A stretch of 64,000 nucleotides of DNA from Bog-473 sp963743785 (lineage in GTDB: Bacteria > Actinomycetota > Acidimicrobiia > Acidimicrobiales > RAAP-2): assembly GCA_963743785.1 (NCBI GenBank), contig CAVURD010000034.1, positions 421,373 to 485,372 of the forward strand. The letters are read 5' to 3'. Below are positions 26,497 through 34,733 of the stretch, piece by piece. A program made the position numbers and the translations under genes. A model generated the notes under the pieces. The model was not told where the DNA came from. It did no database searches and saw only the letters and a list, made by a program, of their open reading frames with translations. Positions within the stretch are counted from its first letter, which is position 1. Each line of letters begins with the position of its first letter.

Positions 26497-27615
26497 TCAG
26501 GCCGGCGGAACAGTTCGGAGATCCTCGGCGACCAACCGCCCGAGCACCTCGTCGACCACCTCCGACGTTGAAGACTCACCGCCCAGGTCAAACGTTCGAA
26601 CGCCCTCGGCGGCAGCACTCAGGGTGGCGCGGCGGATGGCCTGGGCCCCTCGACCCAGGACGGAATCACCCTCCGCGGCGGCCTGCTCGAGGACGGCGGC
26701 GCAGGCGAGCAGCATCGCCATTGGATTGGCCACGTTCTTGCCCGCCAACGATGGGGCTGTGCCGTGTGGCGCCTCCGCCATCGCCACCACCGGTCGCAGC
26801 TCCTCATCGAGGGCCAACAGCACCGACTCTGCTCCGGCGATCGAGCCGTAGAGGGCCAGCACGAGATCGGACAGGCAGTCACCGTCCCGGTTCAAGGCCG
26901 GCACGACGAGCCCCTGATGTCCCGCTTCCGTCAACAGGCCGGCATACGCGGCATCGATGAGGGTGGGTCGGTACATGACGCCCGGATGGCGGGCCGCTGC
27001 GGCATCCATCTCTTCCTTCAACATGCCCTCATACGTGGCCGAAACGGTCCATTTCGGACCGCCATAGACGCAGGCATCCTGGGCCGCCGCCGTGCGGAAC
27101 GAGTACTCGGCGACCTGGCGGCAGATTGAGCGATCGATCTTCTCGGTCCGCCATGCCAGCTCGTCGGGTCCTCCCGGAGTCCCCGTTCGGTGCTCTTCAG
27201 CTCCGTAGGCGTCCCCTACCGCCATCCGCACCACCACGATCGGGTGCACCACGGGTGCCAGCGGTGAGACTCCGGGGATGCGTCGACCCGTCCGCACGAT
27301 CACCGACCCACCGATTCCCTCGCGGAGAATCCGGTTGGGACTCCCGACGTCGCCAATCTTCTCCGGGGTGATCGTGGCCGCTTTGAGCCCCAACCCCACC
27401 TCGCGCATGGCACCCGCCGCCTCACGCACCACCGCGTTCTGGGTCTCCCGCCGATTGCCCAAGGAGAGGTCGAATCGAATCAGCTCCAGATCTACTCCGA
27501 GCACCCGCGAGTCGAGGACACGAAGCGCTTGATCGAGGAGTTCCTGCCCCGTCTCATCACCCTCACACACGACGAGACATGGCCGGTCACTCGTGGGCAC
27601 GGTCATGGCGGACAT
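26497..27615 (-). CDS. Isocitrate/isopropylmalate dehydrogenase family protein
   Basis: The 372-residue product follows the beta-decarboxylating dehydrogenase fold. It has GDETGQELLDQALRVL near the N-terminus, then KAATITPEKIG and SPNRILREGIGGSVIVRTGR, which contains the substrate-binding Arg residues. Later come DAAYAGLLTEAGHQGLVVPA, ALNRDGDCLSDL with the metal-binding Asp, and EAPHGTAPSLAGKNVANPMA. It should oxidise a 2-hydroxy dicarboxylic acid with NAD(P). The start lies 44 bp from a divergent MarR gene, with a palindrome between, so MarR control is likely. Confidence 0.85.
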   Translation of the reverse strand: MSAMTVPTSDRPCLVVCEGDETGQELLDQALRVLDSRVLGVDLELIRFDLSLGNRRETQNAVVREAAGAMREVGLGLKAATITPEKIGDVGSPNRILREGIGGSVIVRTGRRIPGVSPLAPVVHPIVVVRMAVGDAYGAEEHRTGTPGGPDELAWRTEKIDRSICRQVAEYSFRTAAAQDACVYGGPKWTVSATYEGMLKEEMDAAAARHPGVMYRPTLIDAAYAGLLTEAGHQGLVVPALNRDGDCLSDLVLALYGSIAGAESVLLALDEELRPVVAMAEAPHGTAPSLAGKNVANPMAMLLACAAVLEQAAAEGDSVLGRGAQAIRRATLSAAAEGVRTFDLGGESSTSEVVDEVLGRLVAEDLRTVPPA

Positions 27616-27638
27616 GCAGGCACTCTACATTACATACA

Positions 27639-27655
27639 CAAATCTATATAGTTTG
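27639..27655. promoter_or_regulatory. Candidate MarR operator in the divergent promoter region
   Basis: CAAATCTATATAGTTTG contains the perfect palindrome CTATATAG flanked by CAAA and TTTG, one base offset. It lies in an AT-rich spot between two divergent start codons (27615 minus, 27660 plus). Confidence 0.5.
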
Positions 27656-27659
27656 GATT

Positions 27660-28151
27660 ATGCTCATGGTCATGAGCCCACGAACACAGACGCTCCGGGA
27701 GACCGAAACCACCAGGAGCTGGATGATCGGCGACGCCTTGTTCGGGCTGACGACGGCCGCGGTGAGAAGCCAACCACGCGACATGAGCCTCACCTCGTTG
27801 TCGACCTTGGCCACGCTGGATCGGTCCGGGCCCCGCCGCATCACCGACCTGGCCGCGGTCGAAGGCGTGATGCAGCCGTCGATGACGGTGCTGGTGAGCG
27901 GGCTGGAGCGATCGGGCCTGGTGGAGCGGCGGGCCGACGCGGCGGACCGACGGGTGACGTTGGTCGCGCTCACCGCCGCCGGGTCGGACTACATCAGGGC
28001 CCGCCGGCAAGCCGGCGTGGCGGTACTCGTGCACCTGATTGACGACCTCCCCGCCCATGAGGGAGAAGCGCTCGCCGCGGCAATTCCCGCGCTCACGCAT
28101 CTCGCCGCCCTTGAGGACGAAGGGCGGAGCCAGATCACCGCGTCGCCCTGA
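27660..28151 (+). CDS. MarR-family transcriptional regulator
   Basis: From ATG 27660 the product is 163 residues with a winged helix: MSLTSLSTLATLDRSGPRRI, TDLAAVEGVMQPSMTVLVSG, LERSGLVERRADAADRRVTL and VALTAAGSDYI, the canonical MarR order. ATG 27666 and 27672 are alternatives. The divergent IPMDH-like gene and the palindrome in between suggest self-regulation and control of that gene. A universal stress protein gene follows closely. Confidence 0.88.
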   Translation: MLMVMSPRTQTLRETETTRSWMIGDALFGLTTAAVRSQPRDMSLTSLSTLATLDRSGPRRITDLAAVEGVMQPSMTVLVSGLERSGLVERRADAADRRVTLVALTAAGSDYIRARRQAGVAVLVHLIDDLPAHEGEALAAAIPALTHLAALEDEGRSQITASP

Positions 28152-28172
28152 GGAAGTTCGGGAGGTTCAGCC

Positions 28173-28676
28173 ATGAGTTTGATGCCGGGACACGAAAGCC
28201 AGGCAGAACCGGTGGGCGGGGGCTCCGGTGCGTCCGTCTCCCCCGTTGTCGTGGTCGGGATTGACGGTTCTACGACGTCGTGGGATGCCTTCTGGTGGGC
28301 CTGCGGAGAGACACGACGCCTCTCCGGACGGGTCGTCGCCGTTTTCGTCGGTCCCACCTCGGCCCGAGCGGCCGCGAGCACCGCTCCCTTGGGCGCGTCA
28401 TGCATCGCCCTCGGGGTCATCGAACAGACCGAGAACGAGCAGGCCACACACCTGAGCGAGGAGGCATGCCGGTATGCCGCGGACCACGCGATCGAGTTCA
28501 CGTTCGTCCACGCGCAGGGCGACACGGCCCAAGAGCTCCTTCGGGTGGCGGTGGGAGCGCAGGCCGATCTGATCGTCGTCGGCAGATCCGCCAAGGCCCG
28601 CCACCACATCGCCGGGTCACTCGGGAGACGCCTGACGAGGAGTCATAAGGCGCCGATCATCGTCGTCGTGCCGTGA
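28173..28676 (+). CDS. Universal stress protein family
   Basis: The 167-residue protein has a single UspA fold: VVVVGIDGSTTSWDAFWWAC at the start and DLIVVGRSAKARHHIAGSLG with SHKAPIIVVVP at the end. The nucleotide-binding G-x2-G-x9-G pattern is degenerate (Ala replaces the second Gly and the spacing is shorter), so ATP binding is uncertain. It starts 22 bp after the MarR stop codon and could be in that operon. Confidence 0.88.
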   Translation: MSLMPGHESQAEPVGGGSGASVSPVVVVGIDGSTTSWDAFWWACGETRRLSGRVVAVFVGPTSARAAASTAPLGASCIALGVIEQTENEQATHLSEEACRYAADHAIEFTFVHAQGDTAQELLRVAVGAQADLIVVGRSAKARHHIAGSLGRRLTRSHKAPIIVVVP

Positions 28677-28712
28677 TCAGCGACACCGAACACCGCTCTG
28701 CCCCGAGGTTGA

Positions 28713-28728
28713 CACGACCTCTGTCGTG
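28713..28728. promoter_or_regulatory. Inverted repeat after the stress-protein gene
   Basis: CACGAC and GTCGTG pair perfectly around CTCT, 37 nt after the stress-protein stop and overlapping a TTGACA sequence at 28709-28714. It could be a terminator or an operator over a -35 box. Confidence 0.35.
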
Positions 28729-28878
28729 GCTTCCGGTCACCCCAGCTGCCTGCCATGCCAGTTGCACCCACCAGCGAGGAAATCCGATGGATTCCCCCAT
28801 CCCCTGTGTGGGAATACAAGTGAGGGCGGGCCACCGCCACCAGCACAGAGACCGCCACCGTCAAAGAAAGGGAGCCCC

Positions 28879-30234
28879 ATGGATACCGACGTCAGGACCT
28901 CAGCACCGACGACCCGATTGACACCGATGGAGGAGACCACGGTCAGCCAGCCCGGGCCGACCACGGTCGGAACGAGCGCAGCCACCACGATGGCGCCGTT
29001 CCTAGGGGCGTTCTTTGACGAGGGAATACCCGTCCGACTCGAGTTCTGGGACGGCAGCGCCATCGGACCCACTGACGGTCCCGGAACGGTGCTGGTCCGT
29101 TCGGCCGACGCGATCAATCGGCTGCTCTGGGCGCCGGGCGAGCTGGGACTGGCTCGCGCCTATGTCACCGGCGACCTTGACATGGACGGTGACATGTTCG
29201 AGGTGCTCCGCGCGTTGCACACGGCCGCCCCACCGGACCTGAAGACGGGAGTCCGCGTTGCTTCACCCGTCGTACAGGCGGCCCGCCAGTTGGGAGCACT
29301 CCGACGTCCCCTGGCCCGGCCGGTCGAGGAAGCCTCACCCCGCGGCCGACGCCATTCCAAGAGTCGTGACGCGGCCGTCATCAGCCATCACTACGACATC
29401 AGCAATGAGTTCTACCGTCTGGTGCTCGGGCCCAGCATGACGTACTCGTGCGCCCGATTCGTGACGGACGATGCCACGCTGGAGGAGGCCCAGGAGGCGA
29501 AGCATGACCTGGTCTGCCGCAAACTCGGACTGAGCGGACGCCCGGGCATGCGCCTGCTCGACGTGGGTTGCGGCTGGGGCTCCATGGCCCTGCACGCGGC
29601 GCGGCGCTACGACGCCCAGGTCGTCGGGGTGACCTTGAGCAGGCCGCAGGCCGATCTCGCCCGCCAACGCGTCACCGAGGCCCGACTCGACTCGAAGGTC
29701 GAGATCCGGGTCCAGGACTACCGGGATCTCCGCGGCGAGCGCTTCGACGCCATCTCGTCCATCGGCATGTTCGAACACGTGGGAGAGGCCAGGGTGGCCC
29801 AGTATTTCTCGACCCTGTACGCGCTCCTGACCGATGGCGGGCGACTGCTCAATCACGCCATCTCGAGTGTGGGCGGCTCCCGGATGAGCCGAACCTCATT
29901 CATCGGGCGCTACGTGTTTCCCGACGGAGAGCTGATCGACGCCGGCCAGGTCATGCTGGCGATGGAGCGGGCCGGCTTCGAAGTCCGGGACGTCGAGTCG
30001 CTGCGGGAGCACTACTCCGCCACGCTGCACGCCTGGGTCGAGAACCTGGAGAACAACTGGGATGCCGCCGTCAGAGAGGTGGGCGTCCGCCGGGCCCGGG
30101 TCTGGTTGCTCTACATGGCCGCCTCGGCCAACGGCTTCGACGACGGCGGCGTGTCGCTGCATCAAGTCCTTGGCGTCAAAGCCAGTCCCGAGGGGAGAAG
30201 CTTCATGCCGCCGACGCGGCGATCGTGGGAATGA
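28879..30234 (+). CDS. Cyclopropane-fatty-acyl-phospholipid synthase family
   Basis: The 451-residue methyltransferase starts at ATG 28879 after AAAGGGAG. It contains an N-terminal sterol-carrier-like region (about 40-110), then ISHHYDISNEFYRLVLGPSM and TYSCARFV, the SAM-binding motif LLDVGCGWGSMALHAARR, and AISSIGMFEHVGEARVAQYF with the Glu and His of the active site. It uses SAM to methylenate unsaturated acyl chains of phospholipids in the inner leaflet. The membrane-lipid role fits the stress protein upstream. About 200 bp separate the two genes. Confidence 0.92.
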   Translation: MDTDVRTSAPTTRLTPMEETTVSQPGPTTVGTSAATTMAPFLGAFFDEGIPVRLEFWDGSAIGPTDGPGTVLVRSADAINRLLWAPGELGLARAYVTGDLDMDGDMFEVLRALHTAAPPDLKTGVRVASPVVQAARQLGALRRPLARPVEEASPRGRRHSKSRDAAVISHHYDISNEFYRLVLGPSMTYSCARFVTDDATLEEAQEAKHDLVCRKLGLSGRPGMRLLDVGCGWGSMALHAARRYDAQVVGVTLSRPQADLARQRVTEARLDSKVEIRVQDYRDLRGERFDAISSIGMFEHVGEARVAQYFSTLYALLTDGGRLLNHAISSVGGSRMSRTSFIGRYVFPDGELIDAGQVMLAMERAGFEVRDVESLREHYSATLHAWVENLENNWDAAVREVGVRRARVWLLYMAASANGFDDGGVSLHQVLGVKASPEGRSFMPPTRRSWE

Positions 30235-30330
30235 GGGCCGGCGCGGCGAGCGGCCCCTGAGGTCCGTCTCGCTCTGACCGGCCCGCCGGCCCTTCCGGGA
30301 GACGATCGCCACCTGGGAGAAGAGCCATGC

Positions 30331-30361
30331 TGTTTTCTAACTATGACGTTAACGTTATACT
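30331..30361 (+). promoter_or_regulatory. Promoter with a palindrome between -35 and -10 (MerR-type)
   Basis: TATACT at 30356-30361 is a strong -10 box. TATGACGTTAACGTTATA at 30342-30359 is palindromic at 16 of 18 positions and fills the spacer, the layout of MerR-controlled promoters with a stretched spacer. The MerR gene is the second gene of the operon. Confidence 0.6.
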
Positions 30362-30415
30362 CGCGGTCATGCACGTGAGTTCCGCTCCCGCCCCTGCCGT
30401 GGATTGGAACGGTTC

Positions 30416-32215
30416 ATGAGCGGCACGGCCACCCTCCGGGCCGGAGCGGCCGGCACCTCGCCTGGGGAGGCTGACCAGTCTCGATACAAGTGGGTGGCCC
30501 TGTTCACGATCACCCTCGGGACCCTGATGGTCTTCATCAATCAGTCCATTGTGCTGATTTCTCTTCCGGACATCTTCCGCGGGATCGGTCTCAACCCGCT
30601 GACCCCGGGCAACACGGGCTACTTACTCTGGATGTTGCTCGGCTTCATGGTCGTCCTGGCCGTCCTTCTGGTCACGTTGGGTCGGGTCGGAGACATGTTC
30701 GGGCGGGTGCGAGTGTTCAACCTTGGCTTCGCCATCTTCACCGTCTTCTCCGTACTGCTCTCGATCACCTGGCTCTCGGGATCCGCAGCGGCCTGGTGGC
30801 TCATCATCATGCGGGTCGGACAGGGTGTCGGGGGGGCCATGCTGTTCGCCAATTCCTCCGCCATCGTGACCGATGCGTTCCCGACGCATCAACGCGGGCT
30901 GGCCCTCGGGATCAACAATGTCGCCGCCATCTCTGGAGGCTTCATCGGTCTCGTCTTGGGCGGGTTGTTGGCGCCCGTGCAGTGGCACCTCGTCTTCTTG
31001 CTGTCGGTGCCCTTCGGGATATTCGGCACCATCTGGTCCTACGCCAAGCTCGAGGACCGTGGCGTGCGCACCCCGGCCAAGATCGACTGGCTGGGCAACT
31101 TCACGTTCGCGGTCGGCCTCATCCTCATCCTGGTGGGCATCACCTATGGCCTGCTTCCCTACGGAGGTCACACCATGGGCTGGTCAAGCCCGGCTGTGTT
31201 GAGCGAGCTCGCCGGCGGCGTCGCCGTGCTCCTTCTCTTCGGCGTGATCGAGACCAAGGTGGCTCAACCGATGTTCCGCCTGACCCTGTTCCGCATCCGG
31301 GCCTTCAGCGCCGGCAACGTTGCCAGCTTCCTGGCCTCGCTGAGCCGCGGTGGGCTCATGTTCATGTTGATCATCTGGCTGCAGGGGATCTGGCTCCCCC
31401 TGCACGGGTACAGCTTCTCGCAGACACCGCTGTGGGCCGGGATCTACATGATCCCGCTGACGGTCGGATTCCTCCTGGCCGGTCCGGTGAGCGGGATCTT
31501 GGCCGACCGCTACGGCGCCCGGCCCTTTGCCACCGGCGGCCTGCTGGTCGTGGCGTTGTCCTTCATCCTCTTGTTGATGCTTCCGGTCGACTTCTCTTAT
31601 TGGGGCTTCGCCGCGCTGATCTTCCTCAACTCAATCGGCATGGGGATGTTCATCGCGCCGAACCAGGCCGGCATCATGAACAGCCTGCCGGCCAGTCAGC
31701 GCGGCGCGGGTGCCGGAATGTCAGGGACGTTCAATTCCTCGGCTCAGGTTCTCTCCATCGGCATCTTCTTCACGTTGATGATCCTGGGCTTGGCCGCCAC
31801 GCTCCCGTCGGCTCTCTACCACGGCCTGATCGCCCAGGGGGTGGGACCGGCCACCGCATTGCGGGTGTCCCACCTTCCCCCCGTCGGAAGCCTTTTCGCT
31901 TCATTCTTGGGCTACAACCCCATGCAGACCCTGATTGGACCGGCCGCGCTCTCCCATCTCCCTCCGGCCACCGCGCACTACCTGACCAGCCGCTCGTTCT
32001 TCCCCCACCTCATTTCCCGACCCTTTGGTCGCGGCCTCACCGAAGCGTTCTCCTTCGCCGCCGGCGCCTGTGCCCTCGGAGCGGTGGCCTCGCTGCTCCG
32101 AGGCGGGAAATACCACTACGTTGAGCCAGGTGCAGCGCCGGAGAACGTGCAGGAGCCCGCTGTGATGACGGCTCAAGAGGCGATCGCCGAAACCGAACCG
32201 CTGTTGGTGGACTGA
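30416..32215 (+). CDS. MFS exporter, DHA2 (EmrB-like) type
   Basis: The 599-residue protein has about 14 membrane helices. DHA2-type motifs are visible: LGTLMVFINQSIVLISLPDI in helix 1, GRVGDMFGRVRVF as motif A, MRVGQGVGGAMLFANSSAIV as motif B/C, and QRGLALGINNVAAISGGFIG. It should use the proton gradient to expel drugs or lipophilic compounds. TTG 30404 is an alternative start. It is followed one base later by a MerR regulator and preceded by a MerR-type promoter, so it is probably induced by its own substrate. The long C-terminal loop after residue 480 is unusual. Confidence 0.9.
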   Translation: MSGTATLRAGAAGTSPGEADQSRYKWVALFTITLGTLMVFINQSIVLISLPDIFRGIGLNPLTPGNTGYLLWMLLGFMVVLAVLLVTLGRVGDMFGRVRVFNLGFAIFTVFSVLLSITWLSGSAAAWWLIIMRVGQGVGGAMLFANSSAIVTDAFPTHQRGLALGINNVAAISGGFIGLVLGGLLAPVQWHLVFLLSVPFGIFGTIWSYAKLEDRGVRTPAKIDWLGNFTFAVGLILILVGITYGLLPYGGHTMGWSSPAVLSELAGGVAVLLLFGVIETKVAQPMFRLTLFRIRAFSAGNVASFLASLSRGGLMFMLIIWLQGIWLPLHGYSFSQTPLWAGIYMIPLTVGFLLAGPVSGILADRYGARPFATGGLLVVALSFILLLMLPVDFSYWGFAALIFLNSIGMGMFIAPNQAGIMNSLPASQRGAGAGMSGTFNSSAQVLSIGIFFTLMILGLAATLPSALYHGLIAQGVGPATALRVSHLPPVGSLFASFLGYNPMQTLIGPAALSHLPPATAHYLTSRSFFPHLISRPFGRGLTEAFSFAAGACALGAVASLLRGGKYHYVEPGAAPENVQEPAVMTAQEAIAETEPLLVD

Positions 32216-32216
32216 C

Positions 32217-32714
32217 ATGGCCGCACGGACCGTCACCAGCGCTGATCACGATGTCGGCCAACCTTCGCCATCGGAAGGTGGGATTCGCATCAGCGATGCC
32301 GCATCGACCGCAGGAGTCTCCGCCCGCACGCTGCGCTACTACGAAGAGCTCGGGCTCCTCAGCCCATCGCTGTACACCAGTGGAGGTGAGCGGCGGTACA
32401 CGGAGGAAGATCTCATCCAACTCAATCGGATACTCGAGCTCCGAGAGGTCCTCGGCATGAATCTAGATGAGATCAAGGAGTTCCTGTCGTTCGAGACCCG
32501 ATTGGACGAGCTGCGCACCACGTATCGCGCCACCAAAGGATCGACCACCAAGAAGGCCAGGGCGGAGCAGAAGGAGACGTTGCGCGAGGCGCTCGAACTC
32601 AACGAAACACTGGCCGAGCAACTGAACGCCAAGCTGGCTCGAATGGACAGCTTTCGAGCGAAGCTGGCCGGGGACGCCCGTCGATGCCGCGACCTCCTGG
32701 CTGAGTTGGACTGA
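32217..32714 (+). CDS. MerR-family transcriptional regulator
   Basis: The 165-residue product begins with the MerR helix-turn-helix IRISDAASTAGVSARTLRYY followed by EELGLLSPSLYTSGGERRYT. It continues with a long coiled coil (about 105-160) that mediates dimer formation. There is no obvious metal-binding Cys cluster, so a small organic inducer is more likely. The start is one base after the exporter stop, so the genes are coupled. Confidence 0.92.
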   Translation: MAARTVTSADHDVGQPSPSEGGIRISDAASTAGVSARTLRYYEELGLLSPSLYTSGGERRYTEEDLIQLNRILELREVLGMNLDEIKEFLSFETRLDELRTTYRATKGSTTKKARAEQKETLREALELNETLAEQLNAKLARMDSFRAKLAGDARRCRDLLAELD

Positions 32715-32788
32715 CCGGCGTTGGACAGACCGGCGTTGACGACCAGACCGCTGCTGGCCTGACCGCTGCCGGCCTGACCGCGGTCGCC
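32712..32788. repeat. Degenerate tandem repeat with about 15-bp period
   Basis: Units of the type GACCGCTGCTGGCCT recur about five times right after the MerR stop codon: GACCGGCGTTG twice, then GACCGCTG twice and GACCGCGGTCGCC. No gene is assigned. Confidence 0.75.
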
Positions 32789-32842
32789 TTTGAAGCTGCC
32801 GCAGCGGTCCGCTGGACGCCTTCCCTGGGGTGGGAGTGGGAA

Positions 32843-33010
32843 CTAAGCCGGATGAACCTCTCGGTCGTCCTCTTCTTGGGTGTCGCCGCCCGTCCACGTC
32901 GAGGGGGGATCGCTGGCCGGAAACGACTCTTCACTCGCTTCATCGATCGCCTCGTCGGAGGAACTGGGTGAGATTCTCGTCGCCGACTGTCGACTAGGAC
33001 CCTGAGCCAT
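32843..33010 (-). CDS. Small conserved acidic protein of the DEASEESFPASDPPS type
   Basis: A 55-residue protein starts at ATG 33010 with a strong AGGAG about 7 nt upstream. Its centre reads DEAIDEASEESFPASDPPST, a motif I know from many short, otherwise uncharacterised proteins across bacteria. The rest is acidic and unstructured in appearance. It is not clearly linked to its neighbours, and its function is unknown. Confidence 0.75.
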   Translation of the reverse strand: MAQGPSRQSATRISPSSSDEAIDEASEESFPASDPPSTWTGGDTQEEDDREVHPA

Positions 33011-33207
33011 GGGCCTTCTCCTCACTTTCGAGCGCACCAACGACCTTAATCTCCTCCCACCCCATGTACGACCTGGCCTTCCCGGCGATGAGCGGCTACC
33101 GCGACGATTCGGGCGGGCCAGCAGCCGGTGAACGTGTGAATCGGCATTCCGACGGATCCTGGCGTGCCTGGCTTTCATCGGGCATGCCCGCCTTGCAGGC
33201 AACCGGT

Positions 33208-34668
33208 TCAGCGTGAATAGGCCTCGACCCCGCCGGCAATGGTCACGGCCACGTGGCGGCTGGACGGATCGGACAGGGCCTCCCTCATCGGAACATCAAG
33301 GAGGCAGAGGTCGGCTGGTCCCCCGACCCGGACCTGTCGGGCCGGCCCCCCGGGCCGGCTGAGCGGCGCCAGGAAGAGATCCAGGGCCGTCGGCGGCTCG
33401 AGGCCCCGGTCCACTCCGACCCGCACGCCGAGCGGGGATCGGCGATCGACCGCCGCGCCAACGGCGACCCAGGGGTCGTCTGGTCCGAAGGGTGCATCGG
33501 TGCTTCCCCCCACGTCGATCCCGGCGTCCCGAAGTGAGGCGCACCGGTAGAGGTCATCCCGGTCGTCCGGCTCGACGTCACGCAGGTAGACATCGCCCCT
33601 CGAGCCGAGGAAGGCGGGTTGGGTGACGACGGCGATCCCCAGGTCGGCGATGGCCGCCGCCAGGTCCAGCGACGTGACGGCGGCGTGCTCGATCCGATCG
33701 CCCGGAATGCTCCCGGTCTCGTGCCAGGCGGCCAGCGCGAGCACCAGGGCGGCCCGGGTGACGCAGTGCACGGCAACAGGCCGGGGGACCCGGTGGGCCC
33801 GACGAAACTGCTCGGCCACCACCCTCAGTTCCGGGAGCGCGTGATCGGCAAGGACGATCTTGACCGGCCCCTGGCGCAATGCTTCCGGTGGGACCGACTC
33901 GGAGAGTTCCGCTCCCCCGGTCACCGCCACCGTGAAGGGCAGGGCGCCGCGGTTGACCGCCTCGGCCAGGGCCTGCAGATGGTCGAGCGTCGTTGCCGGT
34001 GTGCAGTCCGTGACCCCGGTGACGCCGTACGAGGCGAGGCGGCGGCCGACGGCGGCCAGGTCGGGTGGGCCACGGTCGGGCAGGCGGTCGTGCAGCCAAC
34101 TGTCGAGGCGGAACAATCGGCCCGTCGGGTGGCCGCCCGGGTCTCGTTCGATCCCGGCCTCCCTGGACTCGAGTGCGCCGACGCGTTCCAGGGCGGCTGA
34201 ATTGAGCACCCACATCGAGCCCGAACGGTGCTGCACCCTGACGGGTCTTCGCGACGCCAGCTGGTCGAGTCTCCAGCGGTCGAGCGAACCGCTCTCGGCT
34301 TCGTCGTACCCGACGGCGCGGATCCATTCGCCCGGCTGAGCGTGGCCGTGCGCGGCCACGATGGCGTCATCGAGGCCGCCGCTCACGTCGACCGAGTTCA
34401 GGGCGGCCGCCATGGCCATGAGATGGAGGTGGTGGTCGTGCAGCCCCGGCATGAGCGCACCCCCGCCACAGCGGATCTCCCGGTCCGCACCGCCGAGGCT
34501 GCCCGGTGGCCCGATGGCCGTCACGGTCGCATCGTCCACGCGGACGTCGACCAGCGCGCCGTCGACCTCGGCCCGGCGCACGACCAGCGAGCCGAGCGAC
34601 GGGCCAATCACACGGCCGGTGAGCGGCAGGGCGTCGCTGTCCGGCCACGCCACGCTTCGTCGATCCAC
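33208..34668 (-). CDS. YtcJ-like metal-dependent amidohydrolase
   Basis: The 486-residue protein has the composite fold of amidohydrolase family 3: an N-terminal small beta domain, the metal motif PGLHDHHLHLMAMAAAL, HCVTRAALVLALAAWH, RIEHAAVTSLDLA and the C-terminal GSTDAPFGPDDPWVAVGAAV. The metal ligands HxH, His, His and Asp are all recognisable. Such enzymes hydrolyse amides or carbamates. It is divergent from the enoyl-CoA hydratase gene with about 65 bp between. Confidence 0.87.
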   Translation of the reverse strand: MDRRSVAWPDSDALPLTGRVIGPSLGSLVVRRAEVDGALVDVRVDDATVTAIGPPGSLGGADREIRCGGGALMPGLHDHHLHLMAMAAALNSVDVSGGLDDAIVAAHGHAQPGEWIRAVGYDEAESGSLDRWRLDQLASRRPVRVQHRSGSMWVLNSAALERVGALESREAGIERDPGGHPTGRLFRLDSWLHDRLPDRGPPDLAAVGRRLASYGVTGVTDCTPATTLDHLQALAEAVNRGALPFTVAVTGGAELSESVPPEALRQGPVKIVLADHALPELRVVAEQFRRAHRVPRPVAVHCVTRAALVLALAAWHETGSIPGDRIEHAAVTSLDLAAAIADLGIAVVTQPAFLGSRGDVYLRDVEPDDRDDLYRCASLRDAGIDVGGSTDAPFGPDDPWVAVGAAVDRRSPLGVRVGVDRGLEPPTALDLFLAPLSRPGGPARQVRVGGPADLCLLDVPMREALSDPSSRHVAVTIAGGVEAYSR

Positions 34669-34733
34669 TCCTCGATACTTTCATTGACGCCGGCACGTCG
34701 CAGAATCTCCTCGGGTAACGTCACCGCATCCGA

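Noticed and set aside
30490..32124. A 544-codon open frame on the plus strand
   Set aside because: It overlaps the exporter gene in another frame and shows only Arg/His/Pro-rich sequence, so it is a shadow.
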